A DNA stretch of 45,819 bases. It comes from Arthrobacter sp. GTDB taxonomy: Bacteria; Actinomycetota; Actinomycetes; Actinomycetales; Micrococcaceae. A model generated the notes under the pieces. It did not search any database and was not told where the DNA came from. It was given only the letters and a program-made list of their open reading frames with translations. A program made the position numbers and the translations under genes. The stretch is from NCBI RefSeq assembly GCF_031179985.1, contig NZ_JAPSHJ010000029.1, positions 1 to 45,819 of the forward strand, written 5' to 3'. The first letter of the stretch is position 1, and each line of letters begins with the position of its first letter. Below are positions 32,109-40,296 of this stretch, piece after piece.

Positions 32109-32843
32109 GGCGGGGAGTTTGGCTAGCGCGGCGTCGAACCGTTCCAACGCGATCTCGGCAACGACCGGCGACGGCAAGAGGGGCTCGGTCACCAGATCTG
32201 CGCCGGCCTTGGCCAGCTGGTCGTGGAAGTAGCCCGGTGCCAGGAGGTAGGACGCAATAACCACGCGGCCGCCGTCGTCCACTGCTCCGGCGGACTCCCC
32301 CGCCCCTGCACCGCCCGACGCTTCCGTGCGGAGCATGGCTACGGCGTCGGGCACCGATGGCCTGGCAGAAGCGCCATAGGCAGGAACGATCCTGTTGGGG
32401 CGGAGTGCGCGCAACTGCTCAGTCAGTTCTTCGACGCTGATTGCGGCGTTAGGGTTGGATGAGCCGGCGGCAGCGAGAACGATGGCGTCGCGATCCGTAA
32501 CCCCGGCCTCTCGCAGGCGCTGGTCCAGCAGGGCGGCAAGCCGCGGATCCGGTCCCAGGGGGGCGGCGGCGAGAGTCCCCGGACGGCTCTTCACAGCCCG
32601 GGCAATATCCACCTTGACGTGGTATCCGACGCTGAGGAGCAGGGGCACCACCACGGATGGCTCATCTTCGGGAAGTGCAGCCACAACATCCACCAGATCC
32701 GGCTGCTGAACGTCGACGTATGACTCCCGGACATCCAGGCCCGGCCGCAGGGCTGCGATTTCATCGCGCAGGGCATTCACCTCTGCAGCACCTTGCGCGT
32801 TGGAGGTCCCGTGGGAACAGGCGATCAGGATCGGGTTCTTCAT
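32106..32843 (-). CDS. Sirohydrochlorin chelatase (CbiX/SirB family)
   Basis: A 245-residue cytoplasmic enzyme that inserts ferrous iron into sirohydrochlorin to give siroheme (cobalt in related cobalamin enzymes). Seen: metal-binding His11 in LIACSHGTSNAQG, LLLSVGYHVKVDIARAV (about 89-105) with a second likely ligand His, and a repeat of the fold in the second half (IVLAAAGSSNPNAAIS, VIASYLLAPGYFHDQLAK). The second half keeps the shape but has lost the first motif His, as in two-domain SirB-like proteins. A loop at about 180-196 is rich in Gly and Ala. TACGCT lies 7 bases before ATG 32843, so it is probably leaderless. It completes the siroheme supply for the reductase just downstream. Confidence 0.9.
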   Translation of the reverse strand: MKNPILIACSHGTSNAQGAAEVNALRDEIAALRPGLDVRESYVDVQQPDLVDVVAALPEDEPSVVVPLLLSVGYHVKVDIARAVKSRPGTLAAAPLGPDPRLAALLDQRLREAGVTDRDAIVLAAAGSSNPNAAISVEELTEQLRALRPNRIVPAYGASARPSVPDAVAMLRTEASGGAGAGESAGAVDDGGRVVIASYLLAPGYFHDQLAKAGADLVTEPLLPSPVVAEIALERFDAALAKLPA

Positions 32844-32850
32844 AAGGGCT

Positions 32851-32856
32851 AGCGTA
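32851..32856 (-). promoter_or_regulatory. -10 element of the chelatase gene
   Basis: TACGCT on the minus strand, 7 bases before ATG 32843; no ribosome binding site. Confidence 0.45.
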
Positions 32857-32905
32857 ACGTTGGAGCCGCCCCGTCCGCCCTTCGAAATCCACTGGATGCC
32901 GCTGC

Positions 32906-33571
32906 ATGACCTTCCCTTTTGACATCGCCCTGGTATGGCTTGACCTCGCCGGAGTCTTCTTCTTCGCGATGTCGGGTTCCTTGCTTGCTGCGCGCAAACA
33001 GTTCGACATCGTGGGTTCCCTGCTCCTGGCTTCCCTTGTCTCGTTGGGTGGCGGCGTGATCCGCGACATCATCCTCAACACCACTCCCGCTGCCTTCAGT
33101 AATCCCGCCTACCTCGCCCCGCCCCTGCTGGCCACGCTGCTGGTGTATTTCCTGTTTTCCAGCGTCCAGCGCTTCACCTCCCTCCTGATCCTGTTCGACG
33201 CCGGCGGGCTGGCGCTGTTCTGCATCACCGGGACTTTGAAGGCCCTCTCGTTGGGGATAAACCCCTTTTCGGCCGTGCTCCTGGGTGTCACGACAGCGGT
33301 GGGCGGGGGCCTGTTGCGCGACATTACGGCCAATGAAGTGCCACAGCTGTTCGATCCGAAGGACATTTACGCTTTGCCCGCTTTTGCCGGCGCCGCACTG
33401 ACCACCGTCCTGTGGCTCACTGGTTCCTTCAACGCCATTACCGCGTGCGTTGTGGCGGCCGTTGTTTTCGCTTTCCGGGTGGCCGCTTGGCGCCGTTCGT
33501 GGCATGTTCCGCTGGCCGTCCGCGGGTGGCACAGGCTGGGTTTGGACGGCGCAGGCAGGCCCCGCGATTAG
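32906..33571 (+). CDS. TRIC-type cation channel family protein (UPF0126)
   Basis: A 221-residue integral membrane protein with about seven helices in two repeated halves. Seen: LDLAGVFFFAMSGSLLAARK (about 12-31), LVSLGGGVIRDIILN (about 43-57), then in the second half LFDAGGLALFCITGTLKAL and TAVGGGLLRDITANEVP; the paired GGG-x-x-RD motifs are the hallmark of UPF0126/TRIC-like proteins. Known: bacterial members form trimeric potassium-permeable channels, though physiological roles are unclear. It diverges from the chelatase gene with 62 bp between starts. Confidence 0.9.
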   Translation: MTFPFDIALVWLDLAGVFFFAMSGSLLAARKQFDIVGSLLLASLVSLGGGVIRDIILNTTPAAFSNPAYLAPPLLATLLVYFLFSSVQRFTSLLILFDAGGLALFCITGTLKALSLGINPFSAVLLGVTTAVGGGLLRDITANEVPQLFDPKDIYALPAFAGAALTTVLWLTGSFNAITACVVAAVVFAFRVAAWRRSWHVPLAVRGWHRLGLDGAGRPRD

Positions 33572-33572
33572 C

Positions 33573-33578
33573 TAGGAT
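33573..33578 (+). promoter_or_regulatory. -10 element before the SUKH-like gene
   Basis: TAGGAT, 7 bases before ATG 33586, starting 2 bases after the upstream stop codon; no ribosome binding site. Confidence 0.45.
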
Positions 33579-33585
33579 AAGAGCC

Positions 33586-34008
33586 ATGACTGACATGTTC
33601 CTCGAGAAGTTCCGTGCGCTCGTTCCGAAGTATCTCGAAGACGAATGGCAGGAAGAGGATGGGCTGTCCCAGGAGGAGCTCGAAAAAGCCCTGGCAGACC
33701 ACCAATTTACGGTCCCCCTGGTGCTCCGCGAGTTCTACGAGGCTGTGGGCGGCTGTGAGGATCTCATGGAGGCCTACCACTACTTCTGGGACCCCGAGGA
33801 ACTGGAAGTGGACGATGAAGGCTTCCTGATGTTCCTTGAGGACGAGGAAGAGCAGTTCACGTGGGGATTCCGCGTCGGCGACCTCAATGTTCCCGATCCC
33901 ATTGTGTGGCGGCGCAACAATGCCCGAGGCCAATGGAAGAGCGAAGAGGGTACGTTCTCTGAGTTCGTCTTTGACATGTTCGAGTGGGCTTTCAACGACG
34001 AGGACTAG
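33586..34008 (+). CDS. Small acidic SMI1/KNR4 (SUKH)-like protein
   Basis: A 140-residue, very acidic soluble protein. Seen: an N-terminal helical part (MFLEKFRALVPKYLEDEW), VPLVLREFYEAVGGCEDLME (about 44-63), which matches the SUKH pattern of 'P-x-x-L-x-x-F/Y-Y-x-x-x-G-G', then DDEGFLMFLEDEEEQFTWGF (about 76-95) and a C-terminal EFVFDMFEWAFNDED. Known: SUKH proteins include immunity proteins against contact toxins, but many are housekeeping or unknown. No toxin gene is next to it; the following gene is a DUF559/AbiEi-like protein on the other strand. Functional assignment is therefore open. ATG 33586 fits a leaderless promoter. Confidence 0.75.
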   Translation: MTDMFLEKFRALVPKYLEDEWQEEDGLSQEELEKALADHQFTVPLVLREFYEAVGGCEDLMEAYHYFWDPEELEVDDEGFLMFLEDEEEQFTWGFRVGDLNVPDPIVWRRNNARGQWKSEEGTFSEFVFDMFEWAFNDED

Positions 34009-34113
34009 GTTTTCTGTGGGCGCCTTGGGCCCTACCCGACCTTGTTTGCGGGTGATTCCCTTGCGACACGCCATGAACCAGGCGTGTCAACGGCCCTCCG
34101 GCGGCAAAGAGGG

Positions 34114-34953
34114 TCATGACGGCGCGAAGGTCCCCAGCTTCCATTGCCAGAGGACGGCCCGGATCTCTGCCACCATCGCTTCCGGAGCATGTACGACGTC
34201 GTCATAGTAGTAACGCAGCACCAGGTAACCACCCAGCGTGCTGGCGTTGTTACGGCGCTGATCCTTCTTGACCTGCCGCGGCTCGAAGTGGGTTGACCCA
34301 TCCAGCTCGACCACCAGGCAGTCATCAATCAGGCAATCGACCTCACCCACACCTTCCAGCACCACGTGCATACGAACCCGGAAGCCTGCCCGGACAAAGT
34401 GGGTGTGCGCGAGGACCTCCAGCAGTGAATCGGCCCTGGGGAGAACCAACCCCAGCACCGATCTGGCCTTCCCATTGCGGTTTCCCACCAGGGCACGCTG
34501 TAGGAATCCGGCTGTGATGTCGCCCCGGCCAACCGCTGATTGCACCATGACCAGCGCCTCCAGCTCCGGGAGACAGCGCAGGGAGTGCACCAGCACATCA
34601 GCCAGACCTGCCACAGGAAGGCCGGGGTAGCTTGGGAAATCACAGGCTGCATGGTCCACCACTCCATAACGAGGCACTCCATTCCCGCAGCTGAGGTGCA
34701 GGACGTCTGCCCGGTGGAGGACCCAAAGCCCATAAAACCTCGCCCCGGAGACGCAGGTCAGCCTGCCGTTTTCCCGGTAAGCGGAAAGGACGTCGTTGTC
34801 AGCAGCCGGAGAGGCGTACACACCGCGCACCGGACGGATCAGCCTCCCGCTACGGACCCATGCCGAGAGCTCCGAGCGGCTGAATCCGGCTCGCCTGAAG
34901 TCCCCGGCTCGTGCCACGCCGCCTCGTATACGCAGAAAATGATCAGGGTCCAT
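34114..34953 (-). CDS. AbiEi-like winged helix plus DUF559 (Vsr/PD-(D/E)XK-like) protein
   Basis: A 279-residue protein. Seen: an N-terminal segment typical of AbiEi-type antitoxin domains (GVARAGDFRRAGFSRSELSA, then LIRPVRGVYASP), and a C-terminal DUF559-like domain with GVGEVDCLIDDCLVVELDGS (about 204-223), a following Arg/Lys-rich KKDQRRNNASTLGGYLVLR and the closing YYYDDVVHAPEAMVAEIRAV. The D...ExDG set is the candidate nuclease centre. Known: this combination is common in actinobacteria, usually without a partner gene and with unknown role; Vsr-related proteins cut mismatched or foreign DNA. The open frame continues to 35172, but ATG 34953 (MDPDHFLRIRGGV) begins the conserved part. Confidence 0.78.
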   Translation of the reverse strand: MDPDHFLRIRGGVARAGDFRRAGFSRSELSAWVRSGRLIRPVRGVYASPAADNDVLSAYRENGRLTCVSGARFYGLWVLHRADVLHLSCGNGVPRYGVVDHAACDFPSYPGLPVAGLADVLVHSLRCLPELEALVMVQSAVGRGDITAGFLQRALVGNRNGKARSVLGLVLPRADSLLEVLAHTHFVRAGFRVRMHVVLEGVGEVDCLIDDCLVVELDGSTHFEPRQVKKDQRRNNASTLGGYLVLRYYYDDVVHAPEAMVAEIRAVLWQWKLGTFAPS

Positions 34954-35427
34954 GAGGCAATGGTTGCGGCACTTTGTCGAGGTAGATACAGGCCAGGAGT
35001 CGTATGTGGATGAAGGGCACTGCCGTCCTGACCTTGATTCCGCCCGCAGGTGCAGGGACACGCTGCCACCCCGGCGTGTTGCTGCAAAGGGGCAGCCATA
35101 TCGGGTCAGGACGGCATTGCAAGGGGCGGCGAAGAAATGTGACACGCCGTTTACACACTGGTTAGCCAACATGACATATCTGTCATAGACTCATTCACGG
35201 ATCCACTAATTGCCTCCGGTGGATCTGATGCGAACGGAGAAATGGCCCCGGTTCAGTGCAGCGGATGACGAACGTTGTGCAGGGACCGGGGCTGTTCCGT
35301 TAAGGCCCAGCTGAAATCTGCGGCACGTCAATGCCCCGGCGCTCCAAAAGAACCCGAGCGCCAAGCCCCACAAAAAGCCGGCAGCCCCAAAGCCAAACGT
35401 CCCAACAGAAACGAAAAGCCAAACAGG
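34954..35427. other. 474-bp intergenic stretch with several palindromes and no gene
   Basis: No credible coding frame. It contains a perfect 6-4-6 palindrome ATGACATATCTGTCAT (35171-35186), an inverted repeat GATCCAC/GTGGATC (35200-35206 and 35219-35225), a long imperfect pairing between 35234-35250 and 35290-35306 (GGCCCCGGT against ACCGGGGCTG, with AACGGA/TCCGTT outside), and the hairpin at 35338-35362. The density of stems suggests terminators, a promoter operator, or a structured small RNA. Confidence 0.6.
35338..35362 (-). terminator. Hairpin downstream of the polyprenyl synthase gene
   Basis: GGCGCTC (35338-35344) pairs perfectly with GAGCGCC (35356-35362) around an 11-base loop, about 66 bases after the stop codon on the minus strand. 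Likely end of the menG-reductase-polyprenyl synthase transcript. Confidence 0.5.
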
Positions 35428-36528
35428 CTAGCTGCTGCGGTCCACCACGGCGGAAGCGAAGTTGCTCAGCGAGGTCTTGACCACGCCTTCAGGCAAGGGA
35501 GCCAGGGCAGCAATCGCCTCGTCAGCCCAGCGGCGCGCCACGATCCAGGATTCAGCGGTGACAGCGTGCTCGCGGAGGCCCGCCACAGCAGCAGCCAACG
35601 CGGAGTCGGAGGACAGGTCGCCGTCGATGAGGTCAAGGAGCTCCACAGCCGACTGGTCTCCAGCCGAAGCAGCTTCCCGAAGCAGCAGAACAGGCAGCGT
35701 TGGCACACCTTCGCGCAGGTCCGTGCCCGGCGACTTCCCCGACTTCACCTTGATTCCAGTGACATCAATGACGTCGTCGGCAAGCTGGAAGGCGACGCCC
35801 ACCTTTTCGCCGTACTCCACGAGCACTTCTTCGTATTTGTCATCAGCACCGGCGAAGATGGCGCCGAGCTGGCCGGACGCAGCCACCAGGGACCCCGTCT
35901 TGTCGGAGATGACGGACAGGTAGTGCTCAATGGGGTCCTCGTCCGGACGCGGGCCCACGGTCTCGTGAAGCTGGCCCAGGCAAAGCCGTTCGAAGGTGCG
36001 TGCCTGGATTCCCAGGGCCCGGGAGCCCAGTTCCGAAACCAGGATGGAAGCGCGGGCAAAGATGAGATCGCCGGTGAGGACGGCCACCGAGTTTCCCCAG
36101 ACCTCGTGGGCCGTGGGAGCTCCGCGGCGGAAGGGCGCCGAGTCCATGACGTCGTCGTGGTACAGCGTGGCGAGATGGGTCAGTTCCACTACGACGGCGG
36201 CCTGGACCACCGCTGGCAGGGAAGCATCACCGAGATGGGCGCACAGCAGCGTGAGCAGGGGGCGGATCCGTTTGCCGCCGGCTTCCACCAGATGACGTGA
36301 CGTTGCGTCGGCGAGGGGATCGGAGTTGGCTATAGCCTCACGGAGCTTCTTTTCCACCCGCGCCAGATTGGTGGTGATCGCCGGGCCCAGTTCAGGGTCT
36401 TCGGCGATGGCCGCGAAGCCAGTAGGCAGCTGGAGCCCCGTGGCAATTGCAGTCGTATTTAGATCGGGTTCAGAGCTCGGCAGGCCGTGTCCGGCATGCG
36501 TCCAGCTTTGGTCTGCAGAGTTGGTCAC
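35428..36528 (-). CDS. Polyprenyl diphosphate synthase (menaquinone side chain)
   Basis: A 366-residue trans-prenyltransferase that condenses isopentenyl diphosphate units onto an allylic primer. Seen: GGKRIRP (84-90), the first Asp-rich motif D125-D126-x-x-D129 (LYHDDVMDSAPFRRGAPTAH), GDLIFARA, and the second Asp-rich motif D251-D252-x-x-D255 (FQLADDVIDV). The long DDxxD spacing and bulk suit a medium or long chain product, as for the heptaprenyl/octaprenyl side chain of menaquinone; chain length is not readable by eye. An N-terminal tail of about 35 residues is not conserved. Its GTG start overlaps the TGA of the MenJ-like gene (GTGA, 36528-36525), so the two are coupled. Confidence 0.93.
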   Translation of the reverse strand: MTNSADQSWTHAGHGLPSSEPDLNTTAIATGLQLPTGFAAIAEDPELGPAITTNLARVEKKLREAIANSDPLADATSRHLVEAGGKRIRPLLTLLCAHLGDASLPAVVQAAVVVELTHLATLYHDDVMDSAPFRRGAPTAHEVWGNSVAVLTGDLIFARASILVSELGSRALGIQARTFERLCLGQLHETVGPRPDEDPIEHYLSVISDKTGSLVAASGQLGAIFAGADDKYEEVLVEYGEKVGVAFQLADDVIDVTGIKVKSGKSPGTDLREGVPTLPVLLLREAASAGDQSAVELLDLIDGDLSSDSALAAAVAGLREHAVTAESWIVARRWADEAIAALAPLPEGVVKTSLSNFASAVVDRSS

Positions 36529-37844
36529 GGGTTAACCCTAACTTTTTGTTGCGGAAACCGCTGTTTGGTGGCTAAGGGCGGGCTCGAGGTGTTGGACGTT
36601 GCCGGGACCAGCGCTTCAAGCACGCGGATCACTTTGTCCTCAAACCCTTTGGCGGCAGGATCGGTGAGGTTGGCCAGCAGCCGCACTACAAACCGCATCA
36701 GCACAGGAATTGGCATACCGGTCCGCAGGGCGAGCTTCATGATGGCCGGCTTGCCAATCAGTGCGGCAAAGGCCCGGCCCAGCGTGAAGTGCGAGCCCCA
36801 CTGGCCCCGCACATAGTCCGCGTACCCCGCAAGGTGGGAGTCGGCGTCGTGCGCTGAATCGGAGGAAATGATGAACTCGGCGGCGAAGCGGGCCGACTCC
36901 ATCGCGTAGGAGATGCCCTCACCGTTGAACGGCGACACCATCCCGCCGGCGTCGCCCAGCAGCAGGAGCCCAGGCGAGTAGTGCGGCGTGCGGTTGAAGC
37001 CCATGGGCAGCGCCGCACCGCGGATCTCCCCCACCTGGTTTTCCGGTGTGAAACCCCATTCAGTGGGCATGCCGGCGGTCCATTCGCGGAGTACCTGCTT
37101 GTAGTCCAGCTTGCCGAATTCCTTGGACGAGTTCAGGATTCCGAGGCCCACGTTGGAGGTGCCGTCGCCGACGCCGAACACCCAGCCGTAGCCGGGCAGC
37201 AGTTTGCCGTCGCGTCCGGGAAGCTCGAGCCAGCCTTCCATCCAGTCGTCGTCGGTGCGGGGCGAGGTGAAGTACGTGCGGACGGCGACGCCGAGGGGGC
37301 GGTCGTCGCGCTTCTGGATCCCCAGGGAAACGGCGGTGCGGGTTGAGTTGCCGTCCGCGGCGAGTACGACGTCGGCAGTGAAGTCGCGCGACTCCCCCGT
37401 CTTCCGCCCGGACTCGTCCAGGATCGCGGCGCGGGCACCTATGACACGGCCGTCTTCCGCGCGAAGTGTTTCGGTGACGCTGTGACGCTCGAGGATGACG
37501 GCGCCGGAGGCTTGGGCGTGACGGGCCAGCTCTTCGTCGAACCCGAGGCGCGTGCGGATCAGGCCGTATTGCGGAAAATCAGAAACTTCCGGCCACGGGA
37601 GCTCGATACTGCGGCCGCCGGCGAGGAGCCGCAAGCCCTTGTTCCGACGCCAGCCGTCCTCTTCCGGGTGCGACAGGCCGAGTTTCCGGATCTCCCTGAC
37701 AGCCCGGGGGGTCAGGCCGTCGCCGCAGACCTTTTCGCGCGGGAAGCTCGTTTTTTCCAGCACCGTGACCTCAATGCCGGCCTGGGCAAGGTAGTACGCG
37801 GCGGTGGATCCGGCAGGGCCTGCGCCTACTATCAGAACTTTCAC
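36525..37844 (-). CDS. menJ: Geranylgeranyl reductase family FAD oxidoreductase (MenJ-like menaquinone reductase)
   Basis: A 439-residue flavoprotein. Seen: FAD-binding LIVGAGPAGSTAAYYLAQAG (about 4-23), SFPREKVCGDGLTPRAVREI (about 36-55), VVLAADGNSTRTAVSLG, and LLLLGDAGGMVSPFNGEGIS (about 293-312). Known: MenJ (mycobacterial Rv0561c) saturates one double bond of the menaquinone prenyl chain, and partially saturated MK-9(H2) is common in Arthrobacter. Its position between menG and the polyprenyl synthase supports that role. The GTG start at 37844 lies 6 bases after the menG stop with no obvious ribosome binding site, so it probably depends on translation of menG. Confidence 0.9.
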   Translation of the reverse strand: MKVLIVGAGPAGSTAAYYLAQAGIEVTVLEKTSFPREKVCGDGLTPRAVREIRKLGLSHPEEDGWRRNKGLRLLAGGRSIELPWPEVSDFPQYGLIRTRLGFDEELARHAQASGAVILERHSVTETLRAEDGRVIGARAAILDESGRKTGESRDFTADVVLAADGNSTRTAVSLGIQKRDDRPLGVAVRTYFTSPRTDDDWMEGWLELPGRDGKLLPGYGWVFGVGDGTSNVGLGILNSSKEFGKLDYKQVLREWTAGMPTEWGFTPENQVGEIRGAALPMGFNRTPHYSPGLLLLGDAGGMVSPFNGEGISYAMESARFAAEFIISSDSAHDADSHLAGYADYVRGQWGSHFTLGRAFAALIGKPAIMKLALRTGMPIPVLMRFVVRLLANLTDPAAKGFEDKVIRVLEALVPATSNTSSPPLATKQRFPQQKVRVNP

Positions 37845-37850
37845 AGAGAG

Positions 37851-38639
37851 CTAGCGCGTGCTGCGCGAAATGTTGCGTCGCAGTTTGGCAACCGGGCCGG
37901 TGTGGGCAGCGATGGCGGCAGCACCGCCGTCGGGCGTTGAATCAAGCGGCTTGTGGGCACGGTGCACTGCCACGATTCCACCACTGAGATTCCGGTACGT
38001 GACCGTTTCCCAGCCCGCCTCCTGCAGCCAGGCGGCGAGGTGGTCCTGGTCCGGCCAGGCGCGAATGGATTCGGCGAGGTACACGTAGGCGTCCGGGTTG
38101 GAGGAGACCTTGACGGCGATGGCCGGGAGCGCGCGCATGAGGTACTCGGTGTACATGGTGCGCCACAGGGGAACCACGGGCTGCGAGAACTCGGCGATCA
38201 CCAGCTTGCCGCCGGGCTTGGTAACGCGAAGCATCTCGGCCAGTGCCTTCTTGGGCTCGTTGACGTTGCGCAGGCCGAAGGAAATGGTGGAAGCGTCGAA
38301 GGAGTTATCCGCGAAAGGGAGGCGCGTCGCATCACCGGCAATGAAGTCGATATCCGGGCGGCGGCGCTTGCCGACCTTGAGCATTCCAAGGGAGAAATCG
38401 CAGGCCACGACGTCGACGCCGGCGTCGGCGTACGGCTCGCTTGACGTTCCGGTTCCGGCAGCCAAATCCAGCACCCGCTGGCCCGGGAGGGCATCAACGG
38501 CCTCCACCACCACTTTGCGCCAACGGCGGGTCTGCCCCATCGAGAGGACATCATTGACGACGTCGTATTTGGGGGCGACGTCGTCAAACATCGTGGCTAC
38601 TTCGTCCGGACGCTTATCCAAGGATGCTCGGTTCACCAT
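37851..38639 (-). CDS. menG: Demethylmenaquinone methyltransferase
   Basis: A 262-residue SAM-dependent C-methyltransferase (UbiE/MenG family) catalysing the last ring step of menaquinone synthesis. Seen: [20 protein letters not shown] (about 17-36) and [10 protein letters not shown], motif [17 protein letters not shown] (about 56-71), [32 protein letters not shown] (about 101-120), FGLRNVNEP and [15 protein letters not shown]. The C-terminal 30 residues extend beyond the usual family end. ATG 38639 begins the minus-strand trio menG-menJ-polyprenyl synthase. It is divergent from menF with 119 bp between the starts. Confidence 0.95.
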   Translation of the reverse strand: MVNRASLDKRPDEVATMFDDVAPKYDVVNDVLSMGQTRRWRKVVVEAVDALPGQRVLDLAAGTGTSSEPYADAGVDVVACDFSLGMLKVGKRRRPDIDFIAGDATRLPFADNSFDASTISFGLRNVNEPKKALAEMLRVTKPGGKLVIAEFSQPVVPLWRTMYTEYLMRALPAIAVKVSSNPDAYVYLAESIRAWPDQDHLAAWLQEAGWETVTYRNLSGGIVAVHRAHKPLDSTPDGGAAAIAAHTGPVAKLRRNISRSTR

Positions 38640-38731
38640 GCCATTGTCTCAAATGTTAGGCAGGCTCACGAACCACGGGGTTGCCTGGGGGCGGCGGAAG
38701 ATGGCGATACCCGAAAGCACCCAAGGACCAC

Positions 38732-38749
38732 AGTACTTTCAAGTACTCT
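38732..38749. promoter_or_regulatory. 16-bp palindrome and -10 element between menG and menF
   Basis: AGTACTTTCAAGTACT (38732-38747) is a perfect 7-2-7 inverted repeat. TACTCT at 38744-38749, overlapping it, lies 9 bases before the menF ATG and could be its -10. A regulator bound here would block menF and could act on menG. Confidence 0.5.
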
Positions 38750-38758
38750 TGACCCATC

Positions 38759-40102
38759 ATGACGAGCACGTTCCGTACTTTAACAGTCCCCCTGGACGCA
38801 GGATCAGCGCAACGGGGGCTGCCGTCATTTCTCACGCGGGACGACGTCCTCTGCTGGACCCGCCGCGAAGCAGGCCTCGTGGGTTTCGGGGAGCTCACCC
38901 GCTTCAGCGCAACCGGCCCGGACCGTTTCCTGGAAGCCGATATCTGGTGGCGCCATCTGGTGCTCGAGGCCGACGTCACGGACCTCGTTGAGTGCCCCGG
39001 CACAGGCCCGGTAGCCTTCGGCTCCTTCGCTTTCTCAAAGCTGTCTACTCACCGCTCGCGGTTGATTGTGCCCGAGATTGTGGTGGGCGTCAGGGACGGC
39101 AAGGCCTGGCTTACGCAGCTAACGTTCGACGACGTCGAGCTCACCGAAGCGGGCGCCTTCGCCGCGCTGAAGGGATGGCTTGAAGGCTCCGAGGAGGTGC
39201 CCGAGGGGGAGCCGCTTGGTGCGGTGCCCGCAGATCCGGGCGCTGCCGTCGTGCCCCAAACAAAGCTTGAAACCGGGTCGCTCACCGAGCACGACTGGAT
39301 GGCCGCTGTGGCCGCGGGAGTGGCCGAAGTGCGCACAGGGAAGCTGGAAAAACTGGTGCTGGCACGTGACATCGTGGCCACACTCCCGGAAGGCGTCAAC
39401 GCTGCGGAGATCCTTCGGCAACTGGCCATCAGGTATCGCGAATGCTGGACGTACGGGGTGGACGGCCTCGTTGGATCCACGCCGGAAATGCTCATCCAGG
39501 TGGAGGGCCGCACGGCGCAGGCCCGTGTTCTGGCAGGGACGCTGGACCGGCGCGACGCTTATGGAATGGAAGGCTCGCCCCTCGAGTTTGCCGAGCGGGT
39601 GCTGGCAGGTTCGGAGAAGCAGCGGCATGAGCACGAGATCGCCATCCAGTCGTTGACCAAGCAGCTGGCGCCCTTCTCAGAAGCCATGAACGCCCACATC
39701 GAACCTTTCATCCTCGAGCTGCCCAACGTGTGGCACCTCGCCTCCGATGTGAAGGCAGAGCTCAGCGAGGTGGAGGGCCACGTGCCGACGTGCCTTGCCC
39801 TCATCAACGCACTCCACCCCACCGCTGCTGTGTGCGGAACCCCAACCCTTGTGGCCGGTGCGCTCATCCGGAAGCTTGAGCACATGGACCGCGGACCGTA
39901 TGCGGGACCGGTGGGCTGGCTCGACGCTGCAGGAAACGGCGAGTGGGGCATCGCCCTTCGCGGCGCCGTGATCGAGGCTCCGGATACGGTCCGCCTGTAC
40001 GCCGGGTGCGGGATCGTCGAAGGCTCGCAGCCCGAAGCGGAACTTGCTGAAACGTGGGCCAAATTCCGCCCCATGCTCGAGTCCCTGGGCATCAGCAGCT
40101 GA
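38759..40102 (+). CDS. menF: Isochorismate synthase
   Basis: A 447-residue chorismate-binding enzyme converting chorismate to isochorismate, the first step of menaquinone synthesis (or of a siderophore). Seen: KLEKLVLARDIVATLPEG (about 195-212), VDGLVGSTPEMLIQVEGRTA (about 235-254), ARVLAGTLDRRD, HEHEIAIQSLTKQLAPF with the conserved Glu, LHPTAAVCGTPTLVAGALI and GPVGWLDAAGNGEWGIALRG plus LYAGCGIVEGSQPEAELAET, all in family order. The neighbouring men genes make menaquinone the likely use. It reads from a short leader: the possible -10 is 9 bases before the ATG and no ribosome binding site is seen. Confidence 0.93.
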   Translation: MTSTFRTLTVPLDAGSAQRGLPSFLTRDDVLCWTRREAGLVGFGELTRFSATGPDRFLEADIWWRHLVLEADVTDLVECPGTGPVAFGSFAFSKLSTHRSRLIVPEIVVGVRDGKAWLTQLTFDDVELTEAGAFAALKGWLEGSEEVPEGEPLGAVPADPGAAVVPQTKLETGSLTEHDWMAAVAAGVAEVRTGKLEKLVLARDIVATLPEGVNAAEILRQLAIRYRECWTYGVDGLVGSTPEMLIQVEGRTAQARVLAGTLDRRDAYGMEGSPLEFAERVLAGSEKQRHEHEIAIQSLTKQLAPFSEAMNAHIEPFILELPNVWHLASDVKAELSEVEGHVPTCLALINALHPTAAVCGTPTLVAGALIRKLEHMDRGPYAGPVGWLDAAGNGEWGIALRGAVIEAPDTVRLYAGCGIVEGSQPEAELAETWAKFRPMLESLGISS

Positions 40103-40201
40103 CTGCACCTTCTGCAGGTCCATCCCGAGTGCTGTCCGGTATCTAAGACACCTTCGCCGAAAACAGGCTTGTGTTTTGCACTGCAATAGTTATCCAATAG
40201 T

Positions 40202-40248
40202 GAAACAAAGTTTCCTGTGACGCACATCTCTCTTTCAGCAGATACACT
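40202..40248 (+). promoter_or_regulatory. Promoter region of the amino acid transporter
   Basis: TACACT (40243-40248) is a probable -10, giving a leader of about 40 bases. Upstream are a small inverted repeat GAAAC-AAA-GTTTC (40202-40214) and TGTGACGC (40216-40223), the same octamer core seen before cysG and sulfite reductase. Confidence 0.45.
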
Positions 40249-40296
40249 ATTAGCCGTCTCAGAACACATCCCCCAGCAACAAAAGGTAAGAAAACT

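Noticed and set aside
34954..35172. N-terminal extension of the DUF559-like protein
   Set aside because: The extra 73 codons are Cys/Ser/Arg-rich and cover the palindromic intergenic region; conservation begins at 34953.
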